From: Caenorhabditis remanei
Lineage: Eukaryota; Nematoda; Chromadorea; Rhabditida; Rhabditidae
DNA: 64,000 nt
Direction: 5' to 3'
NCBI RefSeq assembly: GCF_010183535.1
Contig: NC_071329.1
Span: forward strand, 9,424,001 to 9,488,000
The notes below the pieces were generated by a model. That model made no database searches, had not been told where the DNA came from, and was given only the letters and a program-made list of their open reading frames with translations. This document shows positions 14,060 to 24,403 of the stretch, piece by piece. A program made the position numbers and the translations under genes. Each line of letters starts with the position of its first letter. Positions within the stretch are counted from its first letter, which is position 1.

Positions 14060-15303
14060 TTAATTTGAGCAAATATCACGGTCAGCGCGGCAGTCAGCAT
14101 TCGGTGCAGCAAGGAACAATCTACCATTATGACAGACACATACTTGAGTCTGTGGACTGCCTCGTCCATCCGAACGAGCCAATTTCTCCATATAAATTGA
14201 TGAAGATTCAAGACGAATTTCTCCCTGAAAATAAGAAATACGGATTGCTTTACAATTTCGATTTGACCTGTTTTGATGAAATAGAAATATCCAACAATGA
14301 ATTGACAGAAACTTCTCCAGCAGCAGCGAGAATTTCAATATCTTGTGCAGCATCAACAGAAACACTTCTAGTTGGAGACTCTAAACGAAGTGGAGAATCT
14401 GGTTGTGGACGAACTGAAGATGTTTGAATTGCCCCTTCGAATACACTTCCTCCATCATCTGAGAAATAAAAATTACAAAATGTTCCATTCCAGTTTCAGA
14501 ATTACCTAAAATCCTCAGGTTCTCAAGTTTCAATCCGATCTCATCTGAATCCGCGAAAAAGAGCAATTTTTGATCTTCATCGAAAACTTCGAACCGTTCA
14601 CAAGTCACTTGGGCCTTCCCTTCTGGCATCAATGAGAATTTGGATGCCACGTCACCATTTGGTTTTCTTGCTTGGAGATTAACACCTCGGAATGAATCAA
14701 TTGTCAGAGTTTCTTCCTGAGAAATAGAATATTCAGGAATGACAGAAAATTTCGAAAAATAATGAATGAGTTCTACAAATAAGACATCAACTATGTTCTA
14801 TTTTGGAAAAGACTTACATCGAGAGTGCTCAGTTTCGAAAAATGAACAGGTCGATCGAATTGTGCTCTTCCTTCGACTCGAATTCCATCTTCTTCAATTT
14901 TCAGAGTTCCAATTCCATTCGGAGAGAAATCCAAAACTGAAATAATCCAAAATGTGAGGGAAAGATTCAATACAATTCCAATGGCAAGAATCAGAATGAA
15001 GAAGTAGAGAAATCGTTTTCTCCATCCGTAAATTCCAACTCTGGAATGAATTTATTTTCATAGAAATCTATCAATTTTCGTCAATTACCTATAAATATCA
15101 GCATCTGCGACTGGCTTAGTTGTCGAATGAATAACAGTTGTTTGTGATGGATATGCTTGAGAATGAGAATAAGAAGTTGGATATGTACTACTGACTGGTT
15201 GAACCATTGTCTGATGAGATACTCCTCGCGATAGACTTTGCTCATTTCGAGACCATACAGGTTCATCGGGTGGACCCATCGCATAAACAGGATAGCCTCG
15301 CAT
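14060..15303 (-). CDS. sgn-1: Delta/gamma-sarcoglycan
   Basis: Five exons (15303-15089, 15040-14818, 14716-14506, 14458-14268, 14224-14060) join in phase to 334 residues. Sarcoglycans are type II membrane glycoproteins of the dystrophin-associated complex in muscle. The signature GIYGWRKR lies just before one hydrophobic segment (FLYFFILILAIGIVLNLSL), followed by the beta-strand ectodomain (DFSPNGIG, EEDGIRVEG, RLESPTRSVSVDA). The terminal cysteine cluster CVCHNGRLFLA...C...DIC is typical of the delta/gamma branch. The Pro/Ser/Tyr-rich cytoplasmic tail starts MRGYPVYAMGPP. I chose ATG 15303 because length already exceeds the vertebrate proteins. An in-frame ATG at 15576 would add 91 low-complexity residues and is probably 5'UTR. 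Confidence 0.95.
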
Positions 15304-16684
15304 TTCGACAAGCCAATCGATGGAAGTATGGAATCGAGAGAGAGTCGTTGGCAAATGGAACAACGAGTGTAATAGGAGAGAAAGAGATGGGGAAAAGATT
15401 CGTTTGACTGAAAAGATGAAGAAACGGCCCGCCGTGGTGATGGCTCTTTCTCTTGTTGTAATAGATGGGTTCGTCAAAATAGATGACAAAGTATTTGACG
15501 TGTCAATGAAATTTGATAATGTTTGATGGGTGGTTTTCTTGTTTTGATTGATGTTTTTTGTTTCTGCATCCGGCATTTCGAAGATTTTGGAGTGGAAGTG
15601 GATCGGTGGATATTACATCTGGATTTAATTTGGAATCTATTATGGATTTAATTTGGATTTAATTTTGGAGTAAGAAATTTGTGATTTCATCTTCTAGAGG
15701 GGTTCAATGCAGGAAAACTAAAAAATAACTAAAAATAAATTAAATAAAATGAGGGTTGAAAATGAAATCTGAACATACAGCTCGGCAAAAACAGATGTTC
15801 TTTCAGTCAGTTCCAGGTAGTTTCTCGTGGTTAAGGGTTTATTTTATTTTATTTTGAAATACAATTAAAGAATCGTGAAAATGAGAATTAAATCAAATAC
15901 AACCAGTATAGTTCAGAATAATTAAAGTGGATGTGGTACCATTCAGCACAAAAATTGAAAGTTTTGAATTTTTTGCAAAAAATGTCGAATTTTCGATTAT
16001 GTTTTTAAATTTCGATCAAAAGACGAATGTATGTATATAGGATTCCTGACTATTTTTTATGAGAATTTCGTCAAAAAAGTGTGAAAAATATAATTCTACT
16101 GAAACACGTGTTTGATTGACAGTATTCATGTAATGGTTTCGAGAAATCTATTTTCCATTTTGAAGATCTTCATGGACTTAGGCTGATTGAGTGTATCTGT
16201 TCCAGAGTTCGTTGAATTTTCTATACTATGTTCCTGTTGTTCGAATACCTTTTCGTTTTAATAAATGAAACCAGAATAGCATATTTTTTTTGAAATTGCG
16301 TCATACCCTTCATGTTTTTGTAGTTCTTTGCAGATTTCAGCTAATTCACTTTTTCAGATGCGTCAATACCGTAGTTCTTCCTCTCTTCTTTGCCCCAATT
16401 TTCCAATTTAAGCTATTGTTTTCCTCATAAAATAATGGCAACCAATTGGTTTTTTTCTCACATGAATTGTTTCTCAATTCGAATACGAATCTCCATTGAC
16501 ACGAGACACATACATATTGCATTGATCAATAGAATTACATATGCTGTCTTCTTCTTTTTCTTTCTTTTTCTCTCTCGTTTCGGAAAATTATTCGGCGTTT
16601 CCATGTCACCACACTCTATCTCTTCATTCCGAAGCGTCTCTTTTTTTCTTTTTTGTTCCCAAACTCTTTCTCTCTAGCTCTTTT
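15304..16684. other. Intergenic region between sgn-1 and the ncRNA cluster
   Basis: Contains the probable sgn-1 5'UTR and promoter (to about 15.6 kb), then AT-rich DNA. From 16.53 to 16.68 kb there is a pyrimidine-rich plus-strand tract (many TTTCT and CTCTCT runs) of the kind found upstream of Caenorhabditis genes. No supported gene was found. Confidence 0.5.
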
Positions 16685-17136
16685 CCGTCGAGATGTCTGA
16701 CACTCTCTGTCTCTATCAACCCCGACCGCAAAAATCGACGAAGGCTTCAGTCGTGGCCTCTCGGGGCCCGGGGAAGGAGCCACGGCTGGCAGAGACCCTA
16801 AAATGGCCTCGTCTTCCTACTATTGTGAGTTTGCTCTTTTTTCTAACTCTAGTAATCAACTCATTTGTTTTCCAGAAGGAAGACCATTCCGTCTGCCCAA
16901 AGGTAGACAAAAGCATTTACGAATCCATTGGATCAATGGCGAATTGCTTTCAAAACACGTCATCTTGTTGTACGTGGCTTTCTGTACTATCGAGACCGTA
17001 ATCGAGCCGAGTGATGCAGTGATCACCTAACGGTAAGACTCATCTATTTCTGTTTTCCATAAAAAAAATAACTTCAGATCGGAACAGTTGGGAAATGAAC
17101 CAAAAAACTATCCGTATCGCGTGGATCCATTGGAAT

Positions 17137-17151
17137 GTCTGAGATTCAGAC
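17137..17151 (+). ncRNA. Hairpin A1 (AGATT loop)
   Basis: Perfect stem GTCTG/CAGAC with 5-nt loop AGATT, 40 nt upstream of hairpin B1 in the same inferred exon. Confidence 0.65.
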
Positions 17152-17191
17152 CCACGACCACGACTTTGATTCGCTTTTTTTCGCTTTTTAT

Positions 17192-17224
17192 CTTCGGGAG
17201 TTCAACGAATGGTCATCCTAGAAG
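17192..17224 (+). ncRNA. Hairpin B1 (AACGAATGGTCA loop)
   Basis: Stem CTTCGGGA / TCCT-A-GAAG (8 bp, one bulged A) closes a 16-nt loop GTTCAACGAATGGTCA. The loop is shared with four other sites in the cluster while the stem sequence is not. Confidence 0.75.
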
Positions 17225-17420
17225 AGCCTGTTAACCAGCAGCTGAAAAAGTAAGTTTATTCGAATTTCGAGTGTCTGCAACCCCATATCCGCTTCGTTTC
17301 AGCGCTTCAGCCGCCGCCACCCATTGCAATGTCTGAAACAAAGGACGGCAATGTTCATACCTACTAATTGGTTGAAGAAAACTGGACCCTATTAATTTTT
17401 TATTTTATTCTGCTATGAAA

Positions 17421-18896
17421 AGCATGCATAAATCTGTCCAGGGGGAAATCTGTTTTCTTTTTCTTTTTCACATCTTCTTAAGATTAGAATGATTCAGAGA
17501 AAAACAGAACAGTGAAAGTGTTCTTATCAACAAAAAATAATGATACCCACTCAGAGAATCGGCATTCCTTTTAGTACAACCCACTATTCACTTTGAACTG
17601 AAAAATATTACATCTGTCATAAAACGTCAACGATTCGTTTCCTGTGGTCGGATGCGTCTTTTTGTTCGCGTTTCGGAAAGAAAACGGCAAATGAAAAAGA
17701 AAAAAAAAGATTAATGGGAAAAAAGCCCCTTCGTTTCTATGGATTGTCAAGGAGATTCAATGGGAAAACGTATAGTGAAATGATGTTTTTCTTTTCGGAT
17801 GAAAGAAGGCTAGATTGGCGAATTTTCAAGAGAAAATAGAAAAGGGAATGAGCTGATTTCATCATTTTCTTACATGAGACGAATACTGAAACTTGAATTT
17901 TCAAATGAATAATCAAATCAATTTGAACTAGAATAAAAAACTATTGAGTCAGAACTTCGAAGATCACTACCGATTAGTTCAGAAAGATTTTTGACAGAGG
18001 AGGCTTGAATGATGGAAACAACTTAACTAAATTGTTAGGCTCCTGAAAAGACTGTCTGATAGCAGTTTCCTATGCAAAAGTTTCATACAAGTTGAAAATT
18101 CTCCATACTAGTGAGCGTGAAAACTCGAAAAGGTTTGCTTGGTTTTTCTGCAGAAGTTAAGTATTTCTCTTACAAGTCAAGTTCTCAATACCGTCAGTGT
18201 TTTCTGAGCACGAATAGAAAATGGAAAAACAGTTTTTTACTCAATTTCAAGCCTTCACAAAGTTATTTCCCCACGACAGCTTTCAAATACTTTCATCTTT
18301 TCTCATGTATCCGTTATTCATTATTTTGGATTTCCGGAGTTCTTTTTTCCTTTCCTTTGCAAGGGATTTATAGCTTCTACTGAGTAAAATGTATTCTTTT
18401 TTTTCCAATTAATATCCCAATTCTCTGTTTTCTTTCGCCTAAAATTTCTTTTCCAATCCAATAAATCTTCATGATTTAGCTTTTCCTGCCATTCTTCTTC
18501 TTCTTCAATTTCCTTCTTTCCAACTTCATCTCCCATAGAAATATCGAAAAATAGCCATCCTTTCCAGCCATGCTCTCTTTTTCTTTTCCTGCTTTTCACT
18601 ATTTCTCCTTCTTAGAAACACATCCCCATTCTCTTCTGTCTCTTCTTTCCAAACGTACACTTCTCCGCCCCTCACGACTTCAGCTCTCCCTTCTCGAAAC
18701 TCCGCCCACTTTTATCTAAAATCGATGCAGAAGCAGAGACCTGCTGCATATACGTCTCAGTTCTCTCTTCTCTCTCTTTCTTTTCCTCACTTGGCCTCCC
18801 AGCAGTCACTTTTTCGCTTTTGGCCAATTCATTTTTTCTCCCTTGCGCCTTCTTTTCTTACAAAATTATTTTCCAATCAATTATACATTTTCAGGT
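17421..18896. other. Spacer between ncRNA units 1 and 2
   Basis: AT-rich DNA without supported genes. The last 500 bases (18.4-18.85 kb) are pyrimidine-rich on the plus strand, like the region preceding unit 1, and include CTCCGCCC-type GC patches. This is a plausible promoter/5' region for unit 2. Confidence 0.45.
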
Positions 18897-19640
18897 AATT
18901 TCTCCTACCAATACGCTGAAACGGTAACATGCTGATTCGACGTAATTGGTTTCCAAATGTGTGATTATATCATCTGAATCCACATCCAACAAGGTTGTAA
19001 CCCTTGTCCCTCTCCTACTCTCCTCCTGCATCTTCAGCATGTGCTGACTTCGTGTCGTACTAATAAGTGAGTTTATTTTTTCAGTTTGGATTCTTTTTGC
19101 TCTCTAAGTTTTTCTTCTTTTCAATAAATTATCTATTTCAGGCACCCGGTTCACCCAAAAGAATAGTCAAGGCAGGGTTGCTGCTCACCCAAGTGGGACG
19201 TAGTGTAAAGCCAGAGAAATGGCACAAACGATCCCCCCCAACCTTCTAGTGTGTTCGAGAATTGTCGTAACACTATATCCAAATCCGAGCTTTATGGCTG
19301 AAACGGCAACGTATTGCTCAAAAAACCTCTCTAACTCATAACCTCGCTGAGTTTTGAGAAACCTCTTGCTCCGATTGACTTGCTCTGGTTAACTTCTAAT
19401 TGGCCATCTCATATCGGACACTTGAGTTTTTTTTTCTCCTGGAATTGTCAGTTTATTGCCTCCAACGTCCTCTTCATTATCAGGACGTGGAGAATGGCCA
19501 ACGGATTTCGCCCTCCACGATCCTCGATTTGTCACCGGAGTTTAACGAATGGTCATCCGGATGATGTATTTCCCGTTGCTACATTTTTTTTGGTCCCTAT
19601 GTTATTTTATGTTTCCAATAAATGTTCAACGCAAAAATTG
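18897..19640 (+). ncRNA. Structured spliced non-coding RNA, unit 2
   Basis: Two exons are inferred: 18897-19066 (after TTTTCAG; donor GTGAGT) and 19142 (after ATTTCAG) to about 19640. An AATAAA at 19617-19622 lies 57 nt past hairpin B2. The second exon holds a degenerate A-like hairpin (19251-19273, GTGTT...AACAC), and a long stem AGGACGTGGAG / CTCCACG-A-TCCT just before hairpin B2. No reading frame is convincing. Transcript ends are approximate. Confidence 0.6.
19535..19560 (+). ncRNA. Hairpin B2 (AACGAATGGTCA loop)
   Basis: Stem CCGGA/TCCGG closes the 16-nt loop GTTTAACGAATGGTCA, 57 nt upstream of an AATAAA signal. Confidence 0.75.
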
Positions 19641-20274
19641 TTATTCTAATTCAAACGAATTTCGCTGTGCACTTGGCTGAGTATCAAATGCATGCATAAT
19701 CGAAAGTAATGCTATTGATCGAGAGGGTCTCGTGGTCACCAGAAGACACGAGGCATTCGAATGTCTGGAACCTCTCATTCCGACACAGTCTCTTCTTGTT
19801 GGTAACAACATTCGTCTGAGTCTCTTTTCTATTGATTCGTTTGACTAGCTGAGCGAAGTGAAGGTTCTCTCATTGCATTGCTGTACGATTGGCCTTTTTC
19901 GTCATATCAGCTTTTTCACAAATTTTTCAAATAGTACTCATTTGCCGAAATGCTAAATTCCTCTTCTTAATGAGATTCAGAATTTAGAAAAACAGGGGGA
20001 GAACCTGCGATTCTGATTGAATCATCTTCTTTTCAATACTCCGTCTCTTTAGCAAAGAATCCGCGTAATCAATTCTCTTATTTTCAGACAAACGGTCTCT
20101 GCTTTAGGTATGAACCTATCGAGCTTTTCACTCGATGGTAAGTTAATCTCGCTCAATATCATTCTAGAATCAATGAATTCTGTTTTCAGAGCGTTTGCAA
20201 TGACTTTGAGTCATAATGAATGTTTCAACAACAATGTTGATCATTCAGCATCATCTTCACCGGTAAACCTCAAA

Positions 20275-20289
20275 GTTCGATAATCGAAC
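20275..20289 (+). ncRNA. Hairpin A3 (ATAAT loop)
   Basis: Perfect stem GTTCG/CGAAC with loop ATAAT, in the second exon of unit 3. Confidence 0.6.
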
Positions 20290-20393
20290 GTGGTTGAAAA
20301 TGCGGATGTCGTCGCTCACCATGTCCTTGTCTGATCGCTTTTTGATGGAGGTTTGAAGCGATCGGAGGACTCAGTCGAAGGACGGATTTCAAA

Positions 20394-20409
20394 GTTCGGG
20401 ATAACGAAC
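20394..20409 (+). ncRNA. Hairpin A4 (GGATAA loop)
   Basis: Perfect stem GTTCG/CGAAC with a 6-nt loop. It lies 47 nt upstream of the base of hairpin B3. Confidence 0.6.
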
Positions 20410-20456
20410 GGGAACGTGCCTTCAACCACCAAAATTCAACATCGAAGGTGGCTCAA

Positions 20457-20494
20457 CTCGGTTTGAAGAACAACGAATGGTCATTCAAACTGAG
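20457..20494 (+). ncRNA. Hairpin B3 (AACGAATGGTCA loop, 11-bp stem)
   Basis: The longest member of the set: CTCGGTTTGAA / TTCAAACTGAG (one G-T pair) closes the loop GAACAACGAATGGTCA. Confidence 0.8.
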
Positions 20495-20647
20495 GAAAAA
20501 TTCTCAAGTCTGGCTACGGAATGCCTTGGACTCCAAAATTTGAAATTAGAAAGTGAACATTTCAAGGACTTAATGATTATTTTGGACAAGGCGAGAGCCA
20601 ACTGGCAAGCCATCAAGCTCCTATCCTTCAATGGTACTTGATGATGG

Positions 20648-20771
20648 CGTGGTAACTACCACGATGGCATTTTTGAATGCCTCCTACTGGAACTCAACAA
20701 GAGTTCTCAGGATTTCCACAACTGATACAACAGTTGTATGCCTCAATATAGGCAATTGTTACGAGTAACAA
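20648..20771 (+). ncRNA. String of consecutive perfect hairpins
   Basis: In 124 nt: CGTGGT-AACT-ACCACG, GGCAT-TTTTGA-ATGCC, GAACTC-AACAA-GAGTTC, ACAACTG-ATACAA-CAGTTGT, TGCCT-CAATAT-AGGCA and TTGTTA-CGAG-TAACAA follow one another almost without gaps. This density is far above what unstructured AT-rich DNA gives. Confidence 0.75.
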
Positions 20772-21243
20772 ACTCGAACAAGGAGACGCCCAGATGGATA
20801 AGTAAGTGAAATTGTTGTCCTGAACCATCGTCTTATTGTCTTTCATTTTCAGACAATTTCATCCGGGAATTGAAGAAGATGGATTAAACGAAAGATCCAT
20901 GAGTTAGTGGATAGAAAGTCCCCATACTCACCAACACACAAACCCCCATCACCCTGTTTTCTATGAGATATGTAATATTATCTCATCGAAGACTATCCCA
21001 GCCACCGCCCTAGCAAAGGGACATGGCATCGGAAGAAGAGATACGAAGCAATAAGGTTTTGAATCCTGATTCAAGTAAGCGGTTTAAGAAAATAATAGCT
21101 TCTAGTATATCGTGTTTTCAGAAATGGAACGCTCCAACCCGATGGAGAAAGAACGCGGACGTCTTGGACGCCGATGCCAGCCTGTGATGTATCACGAATT
21201 GTCAGTTTTGACCTCTCACAGGACTGTAAAAGACATGGGGAAT

Positions 21244-21258
21244 GTTCGAGAATCGAAC
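21244..21258 (+). ncRNA. Hairpin A5 (AGAAT loop)
   Basis: Perfect stem GTTCG/CGAAC with loop AGAAT, in the fourth exon of unit 3. Confidence 0.65.
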
Positions 21259-21409
21259 CCAAATGTCTCAATTAATCAATTAATTCAATTGAATCGAAAT
21301 CGAAATCGAGAAGCGAGGAGGAACCGATAGTGGAAAGATGAATAAGCTCACTGTTCGGAAAATCCGCCAAAAAGGAGAAGGATTTCTTCCGGAATGGGAC
21401 CGACTGAAT

Positions 21410-21424
21410 ATCTGAGAATCAGAT
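21410..21424 (+). ncRNA. Hairpin A6 (AGAAT loop)
   Basis: Perfect stem ATCTG/CAGAT with loop AGAAT, 72 nt upstream of hairpin B4. Both halves differ from A5 in a compensated way. Confidence 0.65.
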
Positions 21425-21496
21425 CTGTCGGCTGATCCCCAAATGAGTCCGTAAATCTTAGTGGCTGCGACAGGCATCACTTGAGTTGGACAAGAC

Positions 21497-21524
21497 GAAG
21501 GAGAACAACGAATGGTCATCCTTC
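21497..21524 (+). ncRNA. Hairpin B4 (AACGAATGGTCA loop)
   Basis: Stem GAAGGA/TCCTTC closes the loop GAACAACGAATGGTCA, identical in loop to B3 but with an unrelated stem. Confidence 0.78.
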
Positions 21525-21950
21525 TACAACATACATTCGAATGGATTGAAGAAACTCATGCAAATCGTCAACGAGATTATTAAACTTATTGTCGATGACG
21601 ACTCACACTCTCCAAGCCATTGAATGTGCCACCACCCCAAATAGTTGAATGAACATTCGACTACACGCTGACAACAATGCCAGAAGTTTGGCTATGGTAA
21701 TTTTCAGAGTGTCCATGAAGCATTATCAATGCATATTTTCAGATTGAATCCACAAGGACTCAACTCAGTTGAACCCGGCCGCCAATCAACGCAAATGCCG
21801 TTTGCACACAATTCCGCGAGAAGCAGATATCTCAACAGGACCATTTGAAAATGAATTCAACTTGACATGTTTTAATTGAAAGTCTTTACTTTTGATGACT
21901 CCAATGTTTATAGTTTTCCTGTTCGAAATAAACGCTTTTCGAAGCACACA

Positions 21951-22644
21951 CACACCAACAAATTATTGTCTGTTGAGCACACTTTAAAACAGAAAATGTC
22001 GAAGAGATGATAGAGTACAAAGCTGTGACACAAGTTTAAGAATCTGGCTCCATTCCGAACGTGAAGCATTTACTTTCAGATTCTCCCAAGAACTAAACGG
22101 CCTCTCATCAAAAACCGTTTGAATCTTACAATCTTGTCATCGAACCTTCAATTCTGATATTTGCGTCCGACAATCCGATGTGTTAATTTGAAATGTTTCA
22201 AATGATCTATGATTTCCCCTCGAGTCCGCATTTGCGTCTGTAAAATGTTTCTTCAGGCAAATGCCCTTGAAGCTTCCATTTCCTGGCATATACTATGAAT
22301 AATCAAATTTGCATGAGCGTAATTGTGCCGCCTATCGTACTAGAATGACCACTCGGGTCTCCATAATCTTCCGATTGTGTTTGCTGAGGGCAGATTGATG
22401 TAAATAGGAACTATGATTGTCTGAGTCTCCTGGGCCACTACACTATATCATTAGACACCTGACAACTGTCCACAAGATAGTCCAGTTGACCTCTTCTTCT
22501 TCCCTCTTTCTCCCTTCTTTTCTCCCCGTTTCCCTTCCATTCTACTCATTATTCTTTTCTGTTAACCTCCGATAGAGCTAGCTTATTTTCGTATTTTCTT
22601 CACTTTTCATTGCGAAAACTAATTCTATTTTTATGAAATTTCAG
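21951..22644. other. Spacer between ncRNA units 3 and 4
   Basis: AT-rich, no supported gene. A pyrimidine-rich plus-strand tract at about 22.49-22.56 kb resembles those before units 1 and 2. Confidence 0.4.
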
Positions 22645-22977
22645 ACTTCAAACTTGGGTGATGTCTTCCTAAGACAATCCTCAAACGTCTTGAAAGACTC
22701 AAACGAAAGGATAAATCCAAAATATTCGAGTCTAATAAGACAGTTCTGAACTTGTTGGCATGCGTTTTCTCCCTGCTGCCTTCGATCTTCTTTGCTCCAC
22801 AATTTGCCTCGTTCTTGCAGCATCAAAGAAAAGTTTTCTTGCAGCATCGAAGAAAAGTTCAGGTTGGTTTTGATACGAATTTCGAACAAAATCCATCTCC
22901 AAGACATTCGAGTAATTTCCTATTTTTTTTCAGAACCATATTGACCCAGCGTCAATCATCAAAATATCGAATTCAAA

Positions 22978-22992
22978 GTTTGAGAATCAAAC
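22978..22992 (+). ncRNA. Hairpin A7 (AGAAT loop)
   Basis: Perfect stem GTTTG/CAAAC with loop AGAAT. Confidence 0.62.
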
Positions 22993-23345
22993 GGATCGAT
23001 TATCTGCGGAGTTGAGTTCGGCCGCACGAATACATTGTAATCTGAGAAGTTACAAACCAGTATAGACTCAATTTAAGAATATGTCATGTTTGGTGTAAAA
23101 TCTAATCTTCCTGCCATTCTGAAGTATATTTGAAACATTTTAACCGTATGCGTGTGTCTCCTTCTTCATCTTACAAGAAAATTCTAGGATATTGCCTTCC
23201 AGTTCCTTTTCTAATGGCTCAGTATAGTAGTTTTTTGTCTAGGTATACAGTATAATTTCAAGTACAGTATGTCTTTTTGTTTCCAGATAAGCTATCACTT
23301 CATTTAAGTAGATTAGTAGAATATTTCTTTCGGGTCATTTGTAAA

Positions 23346-23360
23346 GTCTGAGAATCAGTC
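23346..23360 (+). ncRNA. Hairpin A8 (AGAAT loop, one mismatch)
   Basis: Stem GTCTG/CAGTC pairs at four of five positions around loop AGAAT, 24 nt upstream of hairpin B5. Confidence 0.5.
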
Positions 23361-23384
23361 ACAAGTGAATCCAATCAGTATAGT

Positions 23385-23414
23385 AGCCGGAGGTCAACGA
23401 ATGGTCATTCGGCT
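23385..23414 (+). ncRNA. Hairpin B5 (AACGAATGGTCA loop)
   Basis: Stem AGCCGGA/TTCGGCT (7 bp, one G-T) closes the loop GGTCAACGAATGGTCA, about 108 nt upstream of AATAAA. Confidence 0.77.
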
Positions 23415-23550
23415 TCCCCTTCCCCCAATTTCTCATTGTCAAATTGATTCCTTTCCCCGCTCTGTCCCTCATGATCACTTTATTTCTTTTGTTCCATCTC
23501 GACTTTTTTTTTCAAAATGCGAATAAACGTTCCAATTGCGATATCATGTT

Positions 23551-24403
23551 TCGTTAGTCAAAGTTTCAGAATCGAACCAATATTCTCGATAGTATTCAAA
23601 GAAAGTTAGCTAAGGATCGGTTTCCAGGAAATATGGATTTGAATTGAACGACAGAAACAGATAATGTGTAGATACGTAAACAGTTTAAAACTTTCGTTGC
23701 TTCACCAAATAAGAACTGCCAGTACCATCAGGATTAGAATGCACTTACGCTCTTGTTTCTGTTTTGTTCTGATTATCTGCCAAGGAACTCAGATGATGTG
23801 TATTCTGTGGGTCAGATAGTATGAGACGGTACTGCTGAGTTCTAATTCCTACTTGTTTTGGCATGGGAAAGCTCTGTTGTGGTAGCGAACCATCGTGTTT
23901 TGAAATTATATAATTCGAGGTTCAATGAGATCTTTTTTGGAATCGTGAAATCTAGCTTTTCTGACAGCATTATTCATCTTACTAGTCTGTTTCAGGTAAT
24001 ATCAAGCTCTTTCCCACAAGAGAGTTCAATGAAACTTCCTCTCACAAAACCTCGAGATCTATGTGAGAAATGCAATCTCTCTGAACTCTCATCTGAAAAC
24101 CTAAAAGAGATCTTTGTCCCAGAAGCTCCCCCTCTACCAAAAAGTGGTTCATACATCGAGAACCACCCGCGTTGTTCATTCATCGGTTTTTGTGCTCTTT
24201 ACCATCCAGTTCACTTTTTTCTCGCCTTCTCGTAGTCACTTTTCAATTATTCATGGGCACTTCACTTCCTCTCACCAAGTCTATTACTTCCTCTTGATAG
24301 TTTTCTCATGGGAAATATAGATTTGCAAAGCGAAAAGTCATTCTCAAAGTTTATGTACAAAAAAAGAAAGAGAGGAGTCGATGCATAGGAAAATGAAATT
24401 GAA
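23551..24403. other. Spacer after the ncRNA cluster
   Basis: Holds a 125-codon frame (23858-24235) and a TCTCACA/TGTGAGA stem near 24.04-24.07 kb. It may be a further exon of the ncRNA cluster or nothing; I could not decide. Confidence 0.3.

Larger units (their letters stand above)
16685..17420 (+). ncRNA. Structured spliced non-coding RNA, unit 1
   Basis: Four exons are suggested by canonical sites: about 16685-16824, 16876-17032, 17078-17249 and 17303-about 17420 (GTGAGT/TTTTCCAG, GTAAGA/CTTCAG, GTAAGT/TTTCAG). No long reading frame survives splicing. The exons are unusually structured: a hairpin CGTGGC...GCCACG around a GGGGCCCGGGG core (about 16752-16786), GTCTGCC-CAAA-GGTAGAC in exon 2, and hairpins A1 and B1 in exon 3. 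Transcript ends are approximate. No close polyadenylation signal was found, so the 3' limit is a guess. Strand is set by splice sites and by the shared B loop. Function unknown; see the findings. Confidence 0.62.
20088..21950 (+). ncRNA. Structured spliced non-coding RNA, unit 3 (two A-B modules)
   Basis: Five exons are inferred from canonical sites: 20088-20137, 20190-20801, 20853-21074, 21122-21696 and 21743-about 21950, with AATAAA at 21927-21932. It carries hairpins A3, A4, B3, a run of five further perfect hairpins (20648-20771), then A5, A6 and B4. Other paired elements include GATCGCTT/AAGCGATC (about 20333-20363) and CCTGTGA/TCACAGG (21181-21222). The longest reading frames are short and cross none of the exon joins sensibly. 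An upstream exon between 19.66 and 20.09 kb is possible (hairpin-like GTC..GGAA..TTCC.GAC at 19763-19784). Confidence 0.65.
22645..23550 (+). ncRNA. Structured spliced non-coding RNA, unit 4
   Basis: Exons 22645-22862 (after ATTTCAG; donor GTTGGT, which is weak) and 22934 to about 23550, with AATAAA at 23522-23527. It carries hairpins A7, A8 and B5; a further A-like hairpin with one mismatch (23563-23577) lies just past the signal. No credible reading frame. Exon limits are less certain than in units 1 and 3. Confidence 0.5.

Noticed and set aside
15304..15576. N-terminal extension of sgn-1 from ATG 15576
   Set aside because: Low-complexity Ser/Leu/Thr-rich and would make the protein about 425 residues, far above the family; treated as 5'UTR.
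23858..24235. 125-codon frame after the ncRNA cluster
   Set aside because: A TTTCAG acceptor interrupts it, and the part containing RDLCEKCNLSELSSENL overlaps a TCTCACA/TGTGAGA stem, so it could equally be non-coding. Left undecided.
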